Assembly: GCA_965659415.1 (NCBI GenBank)
Contig: CBFHVA010000014.1
Coordinates: 7,915-71,914 of the forward strand
Length of the DNA stretch: 64,000 nucleotides
From: Phaeocystidibacter sp965659415
GTDB lineage: Bacteria; Bacteroidota; Bacteroidia; Flavobacteriales; Schleiferiaceae
Direction of reading: 5' to 3'
Shown here: positions 18,953-27,606 of the stretch, piece by piece
Position numbering within the stretch: the stretch's first letter is position 1
Layout of the letters: each line of letters opens with the position of its first letter
Translations under genes and position numbers: made by a program
The notes under the pieces: generated by a model
The model's input: the letters and a program-made list of their open reading frames with translations, nothing else
Databases searched by the model: none
Told to the model about the DNA's origin: nothing

Positions 18953-19875
18953 CGAATTCCTCTATTCAATTTATTCCTGGGAAGGAAGTAGATACGGGTA
19001 AATGGGATCGTTGTATCCAAGAAGATCCCAATGGGTTGATATATAATACGTCTTGGTATTTAGACACCTTAGGAGTAGAGTGGGATGCTTTGGTGAAAGG
19101 CGACTACGAAGCCGTGATGCCATTATCCCATCGCACGAAATACGGTCAGTCTTATATTTTCCGGCCATTCGGAGTTCAGCAGCAGGGCTTGTCGGGTAAA
19201 GATTCAGATAATCCTGCGCTTCTCGAACAGTTTATTGCTCATATTCCTTCCCACTTTAAGTATATCGAACTCTACACCAATGCCAGCAATTCGGTGGATG
19301 AGGTACCTTCGAGCTGGTCGGTAGAAGAGAATGTAAACCTCATACTCGACCTGAATCGTTCATATGAGAGCTTGTATGAAAGCTTTTCCTCACAAACGAA
19401 GAGGAATATTAAGAAAAGTGCGAAGCAGAACTTCAAAGTGTTTGAGCATGACCCGCCTGAAGTGTTGATCCGAATGTTCAGAGCGAATCAAGGCAAACGG
19501 TATTCAGTTTCTGAATCCTTTTACATCACTATGCTCCACTTGATGCATGTGCTGATTCACAAGCGTAGGGGATTTGTTTGGACAGTGCAAGACGAGCGGA
19601 ACTCTACAGTGGCAGGGATGTTCGTCATGGAGTACAAAGGGCGATCAACCTTGCTATTCTCTGCCACAGATGAATTCGGAAGAGAAACAAGCGCCATGAG
19701 CTTCGCGATTAACGAATTCCTAACCCTGTGCGCCGAGAACGGACGCATGTTTGATTTTGAGGGCAGCAATACACCTGGTCTCAAACAATTTTACTCCGGA
19801 TTTGGTGCCGTGCAAAAGAACTATCACCTCCTCAAGATAAATCGTCTCCCGATACCATTGCGTTGGTTTAAATAG
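18949..19875 (+). CDS. FemAB/GNAT-fold acyltransferase
   Basis: Protein of 308 residues with the double-GNAT layout of FemAB-like and related aminoacyl/acyl transferases: an N-terminal GNAT-like half, SQTKRNIKKSAKQNFKVFEHD in the middle, and a C-terminal half with AGMFVMEYKGRSTLLFSA and FDFEGSNTPGLKQFYSGFGA, the typical end motif of this group. Its start overlaps the deacetylase-like stop by four bases. Members modify cell-wall or glycan precursors, which suits the operon, but the donor and acceptor here are unknown. Confidence 0.78.
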   Translation: MTNSSIQFIPGKEVDTGKWDRCIQEDPNGLIYNTSWYLDTLGVEWDALVKGDYEAVMPLSHRTKYGQSYIFRPFGVQQQGLSGKDSDNPALLEQFIAHIPSHFKYIELYTNASNSVDEVPSSWSVEENVNLILDLNRSYESLYESFSSQTKRNIKKSAKQNFKVFEHDPPEVLIRMFRANQGKRYSVSESFYITMLHLMHVLIHKRRGFVWTVQDERNSTVAGMFVMEYKGRSTLLFSATDEFGRETSAMSFAINEFLTLCAENGRMFDFEGSNTPGLKQFYSGFGAVQKNYHLLKINRLPIPLRWFK

Positions 19876-19881
19876 GAAGTC

Positions 19882-19903
19882 ATTGATAATATCAATAGCT
19901 TTG
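19882..19903 (+). promoter_or_regulatory. oxyR promoter element with LysR-type palindrome
   Basis: The perfect 15-base palindrome ATTGATAATATCAAT (19882-19896) contains a T-N11-A core typical of LysR-family binding sites and runs directly into TAGCTTTG (19896-19903), a TAnnTTTG -7 match, 42 bases before the oxyR ATG. The overlap suggests autorepression. No protein binding is demonstrated. Confidence 0.55.
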
Positions 19904-19945
19904 AGTAACCCAATAGATGAGACTATTTAACCTTGAAAAGGAGCC

Positions 19946-20878
19946 ATGACTACCGTTCAACTGCACTACATCGTAGAGCTTGATAATCACCGACATTTTG
20001 CCCGTGCGGCGGAAGCTTGTCACGTTACGCAACCCACGCTCAGTATGCAAGTCCACAAACTTGAAGAGGAGCTTGGAGTACTCGTGTTTGATCGTTCAAA
20101 ACAACCGGTTACGCCTACTGAAATAGGCAAGAGAATCATTGAGCAAGCCCGAGTAGTGCTTCACGAGATGGGCCGAATTGAACAGTTGACACAGGAGGCC
20201 ATGGGCAATTACGGTGGGGAATTCTACCTAGGAGTTATTCCAACGGCGGCCCCAGCACTTATCCCGAGGATTCTTCCCAATTTGAGAAAGGCATTGCCCG
20301 ATGTGCAGTTCGTTGTTGAGGAACTCCAGACCGACGTAATCATTGAACGATTGCGAAAAGACCAATTGGATGCAGGTATTCTAGCGACACCGTTGGATGA
20401 ACGTGGTATCATAGAGCGTCCATTGTACTATGAGCCATTCATGGCATTCATTCCGAAAGATCATCGCCTCGGTAAAGAGAGTTTCATCACGAATTCCGAA
20501 CTCGACATAAATGATATTTTACTCCTAAACGAGGGCCATTGCTTCAGGAGTAGTGTTTTGAATTTATGCGACAAGAATGAGGAACGCGAGCACAAATCCG
20601 TTCGCTTAGAGAGTGGAAATTTTGACACACTCATTCGTTTGTCTCAACAAGGCTATGGAATGACGCTCATCCCTTATTTGACAGCGCTTGACTTACCTGA
20701 GAATTTGCAAGAGATGGTGAAGCCGATTGCTGAACCTCGACCTACGCGAGAAATGAGCGTGGTTTACAGTAGGACACAGCTGAAGATTGGAGTGGTGGAG
20801 AAGCTGATGACTGCTGTTCTAGCCTCTGTTCCATCCAAGCTAGCAGAGGAGAAGCACAGTGTGATCTCACCCATGTAG
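19946..20878 (+). CDS. oxyR: Hydrogen peroxide-sensing LysR regulator OxyR
   Basis: LysR-family transcription factor of 310 residues. The N-terminal winged helix-turn-helix is HFARAAEACHVTQPTLSMQVHKLE (residues 17-40 region). The effector domain carries the OxyR redox pair: Cys199 and Cys208 in NEGHCFRSSVLNLCDK, with the same positions and nine-residue spacing as in Escherichia coli OxyR, which form a disulfide on H2O2 exposure. It should therefore activate peroxide defence genes. Its own promoter carries a LysR-type palindrome. The gene converges on, and overlaps by 12 bases, the transporter gene that follows. No catalase or Dps gene is nearby. Confidence 0.93.
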   Translation: MTTVQLHYIVELDNHRHFARAAEACHVTQPTLSMQVHKLEEELGVLVFDRSKQPVTPTEIGKRIIEQARVVLHEMGRIEQLTQEAMGNYGGEFYLGVIPTAAPALIPRILPNLRKALPDVQFVVEELQTDVIIERLRKDQLDAGILATPLDERGIIERPLYYEPFMAFIPKDHRLGKESFITNSELDINDILLLNEGHCFRSSVLNLCDKNEEREHKSVRLESGNFDTLIRLSQQGYGMTLIPYLTALDLPENLQEMVKPIAEPRPTREMSVVYSRTQLKIGVVEKLMTAVLASVPSKLAEEKHSVISPM

Positions 20879-22297
20879 ACTGAGAAGGCCTGCAATGGAC
20901 AGCATGTAAACAACCACGGAAATAACAAGGGTGGCTAAAATGTTCATGGTCAACCCCCTGCGGACCATATCAATGATTTTTAGTTGTCCGCTGCCAAAGA
21001 CAATGGCGTTGGGCGGTGTGGCCATTGGTAACATAAACGCACAACTTGATCCCAAAGTAAGTGGAAGAGCTAAGGTGAAAAATGGAATTCCCGATGCTGC
21101 CGAGATGGCCGCTACTATCGGCATCATCGCCGCTACCAGCGCCATGTTACTCATGACCTCAGTCGCCCATATTCCAAGTGCCGCCATGGCCAAAATCCAA
21201 AGGTAGAGGTGAAGCCCGTTTGAGGATTCAAATAGATCCGTGAGATGAGTTAACAAGCCGGATTGATTCATTGCGGCCGCCAGGGCCAGTCCTCCGCCAA
21301 AGAGTATCAATATCCCCCAAGCCAGTTTTTTCGTATCCTTCCACTTCAACAAGGCACGCTTGGAATTCGCCGGAACCACGAAGAGTGATAGTGCGGAAAG
21401 AATAGCCACACTCGTATCCGTGAATTCTGCTACGTTTAAGATTTGCACAATTTGCGGTCTAAAGATCCACAACAAAGCCGTACTCGTAAAAACAATGGCC
21501 ACTCGGCGTTCAGGGGCGCTCATTGGGCCGAGTTTGCTCCACTCTTTCTCAAAATATGTTTCCACCTCACTCTTCGAGAACTGTACCTTTCTCAAACGAA
21601 TGGCAAGAACCCAATAAGCAATAAGGAAGAGCGTAACGGCTACAGGTAAGCCGATTTTAATCCACTCTGAGAAGTTCACCATATGACCGTAGTTTTCCTC
21701 ATAGAAGCTGGTGAAAACTACGTTTGGTGGAGTGCCAATCAAAGTAGAAATGCCCCCTATGTTTGCTGCCCAGGCCACACCAATCAGAATTGAAATACTT
21801 ACTTTCTTGTTCTTGAATCCCGCGTTCTCTAAGAGTTTGAGAACACTCATAGCCATGGGAAGCATCATTACCGTGGTGGCTGTATTCGATATCCAAGCAC
21901 TGAGGAAAGAGGTGGCCAGCATGAATCCCAACAATATCCGCATGGGTGAAGAGCCTACTTTCCGAATGATATAAAGAGCAATGCGCTGATGCAGGTTCCA
22001 TTTTTCGATGGCTAAGGCAAGTACAAATCCTCCGAAGAAGAGAAAGATCAAATGATGACCGTAAAGGGCGGTTACTTCCTTGATGGGTAAAATGCCGCAC
22101 AATGGCAAAAGTAAGATGGGAAGCAGAGCGGTCACGGCTAAGTTCACCACTTCAGATACCCACCAAATCAACATCCAACCCAATATCCCGAGTACAGCTA
22201 ATTCATCAGCGGACAGCGTGTCACTTGGAATAGCGAATGAGCAGGCGAAAATGATGGGCCCAAGAGCATAGGGAATTTGACGTAAATTCAGAAACAC
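20867..22297 (-). CDS. DASS/SLC13-family sodium-coupled anion transporter
   Basis: Inner membrane protein of 476 residues with about twelve hydrophobic segments. The two SNT signatures of the divalent anion:sodium symporter family are present, SNTATTVMMLPMA near residue 140 and SNMALVAAMMP near 385, along with the family pattern MATPPNAIVFGSG. Such proteins import dicarboxylates or sulfate with Na+, in keeping with a marine organism; the substrate here cannot be decided. It converges on oxyR. Confidence 0.9.
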   Translation of the reverse strand: MFLNLRQIPYALGPIIFACSFAIPSDTLSADELAVLGILGWMLIWWVSEVVNLAVTALLPILLLPLCGILPIKEVTALYGHHLIFLFFGGFVLALAIEKWNLHQRIALYIIRKVGSSPMRILLGFMLATSFLSAWISNTATTVMMLPMAMSVLKLLENAGFKNKKVSISILIGVAWAANIGGISTLIGTPPNVVFTSFYEENYGHMVNFSEWIKIGLPVAVTLFLIAYWVLAIRLRKVQFSKSEVETYFEKEWSKLGPMSAPERRVAIVFTSTALLWIFRPQIVQILNVAEFTDTSVAILSALSLFVVPANSKRALLKWKDTKKLAWGILILFGGGLALAAAMNQSGLLTHLTDLFESSNGLHLYLWILAMAALGIWATEVMSNMALVAAMMPIVAAISAASGIPFFTLALPLTLGSSCAFMLPMATPPNAIVFGSGQLKIIDMVRRGLTMNILATLVISVVVYMLSIAGLLSLHG

Positions 22298-22333
22298 TAA
22301 TCCTGTGTAAATAGAAGTTATGGGTTTCGAGCT

Positions 22334-22597
22334 TCAACCGATTCCTCGAGTGAAGGAGTAAGACAAAGCTACTTTTCTAAATGAATATTTAAAACCGCGT
22401 CGTCCTATTGTTATCGAAGACTTTGCGGCCAAGTGGCCGGCTGTCGATAAGTGGTCCACGTAGTTTGTTTTCCATTGGATCAATTTCACAGCTGCCGGTG
22501 CCGAAGCAGGTAGTGGTGGAGCTGATTGTTCAATTTTATTTGCAAATGCACTTAGACTGAAGACTGTTAGAGCTAGAAGTAAGATTGCGTTTTTCAT
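22334..22597 (-). CDS. Small secreted hypothetical protein
   Basis: An 87-residue protein with a clear Sec signal peptide (MKNAILLLALTVFSLSAFA), a short proline/alanine linker and a basic C-terminus (SITIGRRGFKYSFRKVALSY). No family recognised. The mature peptide is about 68 residues and positively charged. It lies 36 bases upstream of the transporter on the same strand. Confidence 0.6.
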   Translation of the reverse strand: MKNAILLLALTVFSLSAFANKIEQSAPPLPASAPAAVKLIQWKTNYVDHLSTAGHLAAKSSITIGRRGFKYSFRKVALSYSFTRGIG

Positions 22598-22703
22598 GGT
22601 TTCTCGATTTCGGTTTCAACTCATTGATGGTTCAAATGTGCAAAGAGGTCTGAACTCCTTTTATATAAAATCCGGTGAGTGGTAATATTGGGTAGGTGAG
22701 TGG

Positions 22704-22711
22704 TAACTTTG
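22704..22711 (+). promoter_or_regulatory. Candidate -7 element for rdgB
   Basis: TAACTTTG, an exact TAnnTTTG match 36 bases before the ATG at 22748. It lies downstream of an in-frame GTG at 22700, which argues against that GTG as the start. Confidence 0.45.
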
Positions 22712-22747
22712 GATACTCATACATACAAAAACGCCTTTCCCATCGCC

Positions 22748-23329
22748 ATGGAATTAGTATTTGCCACACAGAATATCAATAAGCTTAAAGAGGTTCAAGA
22801 GCTCATGCCTGAAGGAATAAAACTTAGATCCCTTGCTGATTTGGGCCATACAGCAGAGCTAGAGGACACTTCTTCTACTTTGGAAGGGAATGCGAAGCAG
22901 AAAGCCGAATTTATTGCAAGAACGTATGGAGTCAATTGCTTTGCTGATGATACAGGCTTAGAAATAGAAGCGTTGAACGGTGCACCCGGTGTTTACTCAG
23001 CTCGATACGCGGGGCTAGGTAAACAAGCAAAAGACAACATGCAACGGGTACTCTCAGAGTTGGAAGGAGTGGAGAATAGGGCGGCTCAATTCCGCACATC
23101 AATCTGCCTCATCTTAAAGGGTAAAGTGCACACCTTTGATGGAGTTGCTAAAGGACGAATTTTGTTGGAAGAGACCGGCGACGAAGGCTTTGGGTATGAC
23201 CCCATTTTCGCACCGGAGGATGATCGCCGAAGCTATGCTGAAATGTCGCGTGCCGAAAAGAATGAGAATAGTCACCGAGGTCGCGCTATTCGCGCACTGA
23301 CCAGTTGGCTTGCGGAAAACGCAGTTTAA
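22748..23329 (+). CDS. rdgB: RdgB/HAM1 non-canonical purine NTP pyrophosphatase
   Basis: House-cleaning enzyme of 193 residues that hydrolyses dITP, ITP and XTP to monophosphates. The N-terminal motif is MELVFATQNINKLKEVQELM, followed by the substrate motif CFADDTGLEIEALNGAPGVYSARY and GFGYDPIFAPED. The ATG at 22748 places the conserved strand at the N-terminus. It converges on rsmD with a four-base overlap of the ends. Confidence 0.94.
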   Translation: MELVFATQNINKLKEVQELMPEGIKLRSLADLGHTAELEDTSSTLEGNAKQKAEFIARTYGVNCFADDTGLEIEALNGAPGVYSARYAGLGKQAKDNMQRVLSELEGVENRAAQFRTSICLILKGKVHTFDGVAKGRILLEETGDEGFGYDPIFAPEDDRRSYAEMSRAEKNENSHRGRAIRALTSWLAENAV

Positions 23330-23871
23330 TCGTCTTTTTCCAGGGAGAAAAAAGCGAAGTTCACACTGCCGTACTTCCTAGTTTGGAACACATCAGGGTG
23401 TTCTGAAAAATCATTTTCCGGACCGTGTTCGAGCACAAATACTCCGTCTTTTTTAAGGAGACCCTTGGAGAGTACATTATTGATTAAGGCCTCGTGGCCG
23501 TCCCAATCATAGGGTGGATCTGCCACGATGATGTCGAATTTATCCAAAGTACGCTCGGTGTATTTTAAGGCATCACCTTTCAATACTCGCGCTTGGTCGT
23601 AACCCAATATGGTCAATGTCTTCTCAATAAAACGCACGCAACCATTGTGTATATCAACGGCAATGAGTTTCTGAGCACCGCGAGAACCAAATTCATATGT
23701 AAGATTCCCCGTTCCCGAAAAGAGGTCCAGAACGTCCACCTCACCCAAATCAAACCAGTTCATCAAAATGTTGAACAAGCTTTCTTTCCCATAGTCGGTA
23801 GTAGGCCTTACTGGCAGCTTTGTCGGAGCTACAATCCTCTTTCCCTTGTGCTTTCCGCTTATTATCCGCAT
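23326..23871 (-). CDS. rsmD: 16S rRNA (guanine-N2)-methyltransferase RsmD
   Basis: SAM-dependent methyltransferase of 181 residues, normal for RsmD, which modifies G966 (E. coli numbering) of 16S rRNA in the small subunit. Seen are the N-terminal RIISGKHKGKRI, RPTTDYGKESLFNIL, the SAM motif DLFSGTGNLTYE and the catalytic motif ADPPYD. Its start overlaps the end of the DUF3822 gene by 10 bases. Confidence 0.94.
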   Translation of the reverse strand: MRIISGKHKGKRIVAPTKLPVRPTTDYGKESLFNILMNWFDLGEVDVLDLFSGTGNLTYEFGSRGAQKLIAVDIHNGCVRFIEKTLTILGYDQARVLKGDALKYTERTLDKFDIIVADPPYDWDGHEALINNVLSKGLLKKDGVFVLEHGPENDFSEHPDVFQTRKYGSVNFAFFSLEKDD

Positions 23872-24701
23872 AAATGAAGTTGGATTAATGGAGAGAAGAG
23901 ATGTATCTGACGCTCTGGAATAGCATGTGAACCGTGGATAGGGTTAATGTTTTCCATCCATTCAACATTGCGAATGTACTTGGCATAGGCCTTCCATAGT
24001 TCGTCCTTTTCCAAAAGATGTCCAGAGAGTTTAAGTGGAACCTCATCAGGGTTGAAGTTGAGTTGTTCGTAAGCATAAAGGACGAAATACAACTGATCTT
24101 CCACAGTTTTAGCCTCAAAAGCGTTGTGGAGTTGAATCTTCCCATTTGAGATGGCTAACACATGTACTTTATTTAAGTCGACGAAAACGTACATGTGTTG
24201 ACCTGGTCGATTTTTCCAATGATTCAGTAGGCTGATAGCCTCTGCTGCCGGTTGGGGAAACGCAGAGTACTCTTCCAAGGCGTCTTGTAATCTTTCGATT
24301 ATCGGTGGTGCTAATTCGTGAATCAATACCGCATTGGCCGAAGGTACAGTGGTGTAAGTAGTTTGGCGCGTACCTAACAGCGTTTCACTCAATGTCGGTA
24401 AATCATCTGCTGAGAACAGCTCTAGGGGCACCCAAGTCCATTTTGAACTGTCCCAACCTACGTGATAGGCTCCAAAAGGCTCGTTGAACTGCTGGAGCAA
24501 TTCGACCCCAGCCTCTGGACGATTGTCAAGCTTGTAATCTGCTATGAGTAGGAGTCTCCCCGTCTTTCGATTCGCCACGGAAAAAGAAAGTCCACCTTCC
24601 TTGTGGAAGATGGACAATATACCCTCTTGGGGATTAAGTTGCTCCAGGGCGTCGTCGATAAACTCGCCCTTTGTGATAATGCTATTATTTCCAGTTACCA
24701 C
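23862..24701 (-). CDS. DUF3822 family protein
   Basis: Protein of 279 residues matching the Bacteroidota DUF3822 group, which regularly sits directly before rsmD. It has an N-terminal alpha/beta half, a linker and a second half with VFVDLNKVHVLAISNGKIQLHNAF, similar in outline to an actin/ASKHA-like fold, though no ATP motif is certain. No signal peptide. It overlaps its neighbours on both sides (17 bases with the upstream gene, 10 with rsmD), so the three genes are translationally linked. Function unknown. Confidence 0.75.
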   Translation of the reverse strand: MVTGNNSIITKGEFIDDALEQLNPQEGILSIFHKEGGLSFSVANRKTGRLLLIADYKLDNRPEAGVELLQQFNEPFGAYHVGWDSSKWTWVPLELFSADDLPTLSETLLGTRQTTYTTVPSANAVLIHELAPPIIERLQDALEEYSAFPQPAAEAISLLNHWKNRPGQHMYVFVDLNKVHVLAISNGKIQLHNAFEAKTVEDQLYFVLYAYEQLNFNPDEVPLKLSGHLLEKDELWKAYAKYIRNVEWMENINPIHGSHAIPERQIHLFSPLIQLHLCG

Positions 24702-25299
24702 TCAAGGTAGGTTCTGTAAGCGATCCAACAGCCAAATTATCTTGCACCTTATCAATGAAGTAACTGTACTGTCCTTTTTCAATCAGGTCACCAAAGAAAT
24801 CTTCTTTCTCGGCTGCTGCTTGGAAAACAGCTACGGTAACTCCGTTTTTATTGATAGTTGTGGCATCCATCCAAAACTCCTCTTCGGAATAAGGGATGTA
24901 GCGAAGGCGCTCAGCATCGTATGTATCTGAGAATAAACGATCACGCACTGATTCGCGTCCGATTACGCGGTAAATAGTGGTGTCCTTCATCATGTCCTGG
25001 CGATAGAGTTCGTTGTAATACATGAATGAAGAATCCTTTCTCTCAACGATATCCACGTACCCTGTGTCTATAAAGCCAATGAGGTCGGTTAGGTTATCTT
25101 CGTACTGAAGATACTGTTGCTTGTAAAGTTTCTGGGCATCACGAATATCTTCCAAACGATCAATTACTTCCGCGTAACGCTCGTTCTTAATTCGTTCGAA
25201 TTCGATCGGCTCCATTACCACGCGGTAAATCTTAAATACCAAAAATGCGGCAATTAATAGGAGGCCCGCTCTAAGAATAAGGGTGCTATTCTTGTTCAT
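24685..25299 (-). CDS. Membrane-anchored protein upstream of DUF3822/rsmD
   Basis: Protein of 204 residues, starting at the ATG at 25299: MNKNSTLILRAGLLLIAAFLVFKIY gives one N-terminal transmembrane helix, and an upstream in-frame start would add 12 polar residues before it. A charged helical stretch with likely coiled-coil character follows (NERYAEVIDRLEDIRDAQKLYKQQY), then a periplasmic alpha/beta part. The layout faintly recalls pseudopilin-like proteins. First gene of the coupled run ending in rsmD. Function unknown. Confidence 0.72.
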   Translation of the reverse strand: MNKNSTLILRAGLLLIAAFLVFKIYRVVMEPIEFERIKNERYAEVIDRLEDIRDAQKLYKQQYLQYEDNLTDLIGFIDTGYVDIVERKDSSFMYYNELYRQDMMKDTTIYRVIGRESVRDRLFSDTYDAERLRYIPYSEEEFWMDATTINKNGVTVAVFQAAAEKEDFFGDLIEKGQYSYFIDKVQDNLAVGSLTEPTLSGNWK

Positions 25300-25406
25300 T
25301 GTCTTGTTATAAGAATGTTTGTCGAACGCAGACAAAACTACAATTTTTTTTCAACGCCGAAAGTTGTTGAAACCGTCCATTGCTACTTAATTTCACACAG
25401 TAGATA

Positions 25407-26831
25407 ATGGACTCAACCACCCGTGAAATAGTAGATGCACTTTTGTGTCACTTTCCATTTAATCCAACGCATGACCAGCGTGTGGCGTTGGCGAGTATTG
25501 CAGATTTTTTAGTAGACCCAAGAAAGGAAGCCACCTTTGTACTTCAGGGTTATGCGGGTACGGGTAAAACCACCATTATCCGCTCCTTGGTGAAGGCATT
25601 ACCAAGTTTAAACCTCAAGGTGGTATTGTTGGCTCCCACTGGAAGGGCTGCAAAAGTTATGGCGCAATACGCGTCCACCAGAGCTTTCACGATTCACAAG
25701 GCTATTTACATTCCGCGTCGGATGCCCGGCGGAGGAATGGCATTTACCATTCGACCCAACAGAGCGGTAAACACCTTATTCGTAGTTGATGAGGCTTCCA
25801 TGATTTCTGACGCATCAATCGACTCGGGCTTGTCGAGGTCTTCTTTACTCGAAGATTTAATTGAGTTCGTGGGACTCGGGTCAGGGAATAAGCTGATGTT
25901 TATTGGCGATAAAGCCCAGCTGCCACCGGTTCACTATGATCGGAGTCCAGCTCTCGATAAAGCTACACTTGAAGGGTATGGCCGAGAAGTGCATCAAGCG
26001 CTTTTAAGAGAGGTAATGCGCCAATCAGAAAAATCTGGCGTTCTTCGCAACGCCACTGTTTTGCGATCCTTGCAGGAAGAAAATCCGGATAAAGTGATTT
26101 TGCAAAACAACGCGGATGTCCATCGATTGTACGACGGATATATGATAGAAGAAGCACTCAACACGGCAAATAATGACGGTGTTGACGAGGTGGTTGTGAT
26201 TACACGCTCAAATAAGAGAGCCAACCTGTACAATAGGCAAATACGTTCTCGAGTCCATTGGCGAGAGGATAAAATTGCTTCAGGTGATTATCTGATGGTT
26301 GTGAAGAACAACTACTTCTGGTTGCCCAATTCACATAAGGCTGGTTTTATAGCAAATGGAGATGTTGCTGAAGTACTCCAAATCAGAAATGAAATGAGTA
26401 TCCATGGGCTGACCTTCGTGGATGCCACCTTGCGTTTACCTGATTATCCCGATGAAGAAGACTTCGAAGCAAAGCTTATGTTGGATGTTCTCGATTTGGA
26501 AGGGCCATCCTTGAACCGTGAAGCTTATGAACGGCTGTTTCAAGGGGTATGGGAAGATTATGCGGACATCCCTACAAAGGCCAAACGAATGGAAAAAGTG
26601 AAGAACGATCCATTCTTGAACGCTCTGCAGGTGAAGTTTTCCTATGCCGTTACGGGTCACAAAGCACAAGGGGGGCAATGGAAGCACGTATTCATTGAAC
26701 ATCCTTGGTTATCTGATGGGACGACTGATCTGGAGTATCTTCGATGGCTATACACTGCCATCACACGATCCAGTGATCAGGTTTATCTGCTCGGATTTCC
26801 AGAGAGCTTCTTTGAGAAAAGTGATACATAA
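25407..26831 (+). CDS. RecD-like superfamily 1 helicase
   Basis: ATPase of 474 residues related to RecD/UvrD helicases. Walker A is GYAGTGKTT near residue 50, Walker B VVDEASM, with motif III GDKAQLPPV, and a UvrD_C_2-like end with SYAVTGHKAQGGQWKHVFIEH and YTAITRSS. It lacks the long N-terminal domain of RecD2, so is a short AAA-type 5'-3' helicase of a kind widespread in Bacteroidota. It is followed 16 bases later by yjjG. A DNA repair or replication role is inferred. Confidence 0.88.
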   Translation: MDSTTREIVDALLCHFPFNPTHDQRVALASIADFLVDPRKEATFVLQGYAGTGKTTIIRSLVKALPSLNLKVVLLAPTGRAAKVMAQYASTRAFTIHKAIYIPRRMPGGGMAFTIRPNRAVNTLFVVDEASMISDASIDSGLSRSSLLEDLIEFVGLGSGNKLMFIGDKAQLPPVHYDRSPALDKATLEGYGREVHQALLREVMRQSEKSGVLRNATVLRSLQEENPDKVILQNNADVHRLYDGYMIEEALNTANNDGVDEVVVITRSNKRANLYNRQIRSRVHWREDKIASGDYLMVVKNNYFWLPNSHKAGFIANGDVAEVLQIRNEMSIHGLTFVDATLRLPDYPDEEDFEAKLMLDVLDLEGPSLNREAYERLFQGVWEDYADIPTKAKRMEKVKNDPFLNALQVKFSYAVTGHKAQGGQWKHVFIEHPWLSDGTTDLEYLRWLYTAITRSSDQVYLLGFPESFFEKSDT

Positions 26832-26847
26832 TCCCGACCTTTGATAC

Positions 26848-27543
26848 ATGCGTGAAATCACCCACCTCTTTTTCGATTTAGACCACACCCTTTGGGATTT
26901 TCAATCGAATAGTCGCGCCACGTTAAAGGAACTCTTCCATGATCTTAAACTCGATGTTCACGGAGTAAAGGACATGAATGACTTCATTGCAGTTTATGAG
27001 CAAGTCAACGATGAAAAATGGGCGCAGTATCGCGCGGGAGTCATTGATAAAGCCACTTTGCGTTCAACCCGGTTCAGCGATTCGCTCAAGCGATTTGAGG
27101 TCGATCATCCGGAAGTAGCCCATCAGTTGGAAGTAGAGTACATCAAACGATCTCCTTTTAAAACGGGATTGTTTCCTCATGCCATAAATGTGCTCGGAGA
27201 ACTAAGGGAGAAGTATGATATGCACATTATCACGAATGGCTTCAGTGAAGTGCAGGATATCAAGTTGACCAACTCGGGACTGAAACCTTTCTTCCAAACG
27301 GTCATCACATCTGAGGAAGTGGGGGTTAATAAACCTGATCCGAAGATCTTTATGCATGCTTTGAATTCGACTGGAGCTAAAAGGAATAGATCGGTGATGA
27401 TTGGTGACAACTTGGATGCTGACATTCGTGGGGCGAGAAAAGTGGGTATGCATCAGGTATATTTTAACCCACACGGAAATAGTCATTCAGACAAAGTATC
27501 AGCCGAAATTAGGTCGCTGGATGAACTTCGTAAATATCTGTAA
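26848..27543 (+). CDS. yjjG: YjjG-family HAD nucleotidase
   Basis: HAD-superfamily hydrolase of 231 residues. The nucleophile motif is FFDLDHTLWDF (DxDxT type), motif II ITNGF, and motif III/IV GVNKPDPKIF with MIGDNLDADIRGARK. The pattern matches the YjjG house-cleaning pyrimidine nucleotidases, which dephosphorylate non-canonical dUMP-type nucleotides; a related HAD substrate cannot be excluded. Probably cotranscribed with the RecD-like helicase. Confidence 0.87.
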   Translation: MREITHLFFDLDHTLWDFQSNSRATLKELFHDLKLDVHGVKDMNDFIAVYEQVNDEKWAQYRAGVIDKATLRSTRFSDSLKRFEVDHPEVAHQLEVEYIKRSPFKTGLFPHAINVLGELREKYDMHIITNGFSEVQDIKLTNSGLKPFFQTVITSEEVGVNKPDPKIFMHALNSTGAKRNRSVMIGDNLDADIRGARKVGMHQVYFNPHGNSHSDKVSAEIRSLDELRKYL

Positions 27544-27606
27544 GTGAGCAATTGACTCCATTTATTTTGCGGATAGAGATGTACTTTCAACGCGTTATGA
27601 GAACCT

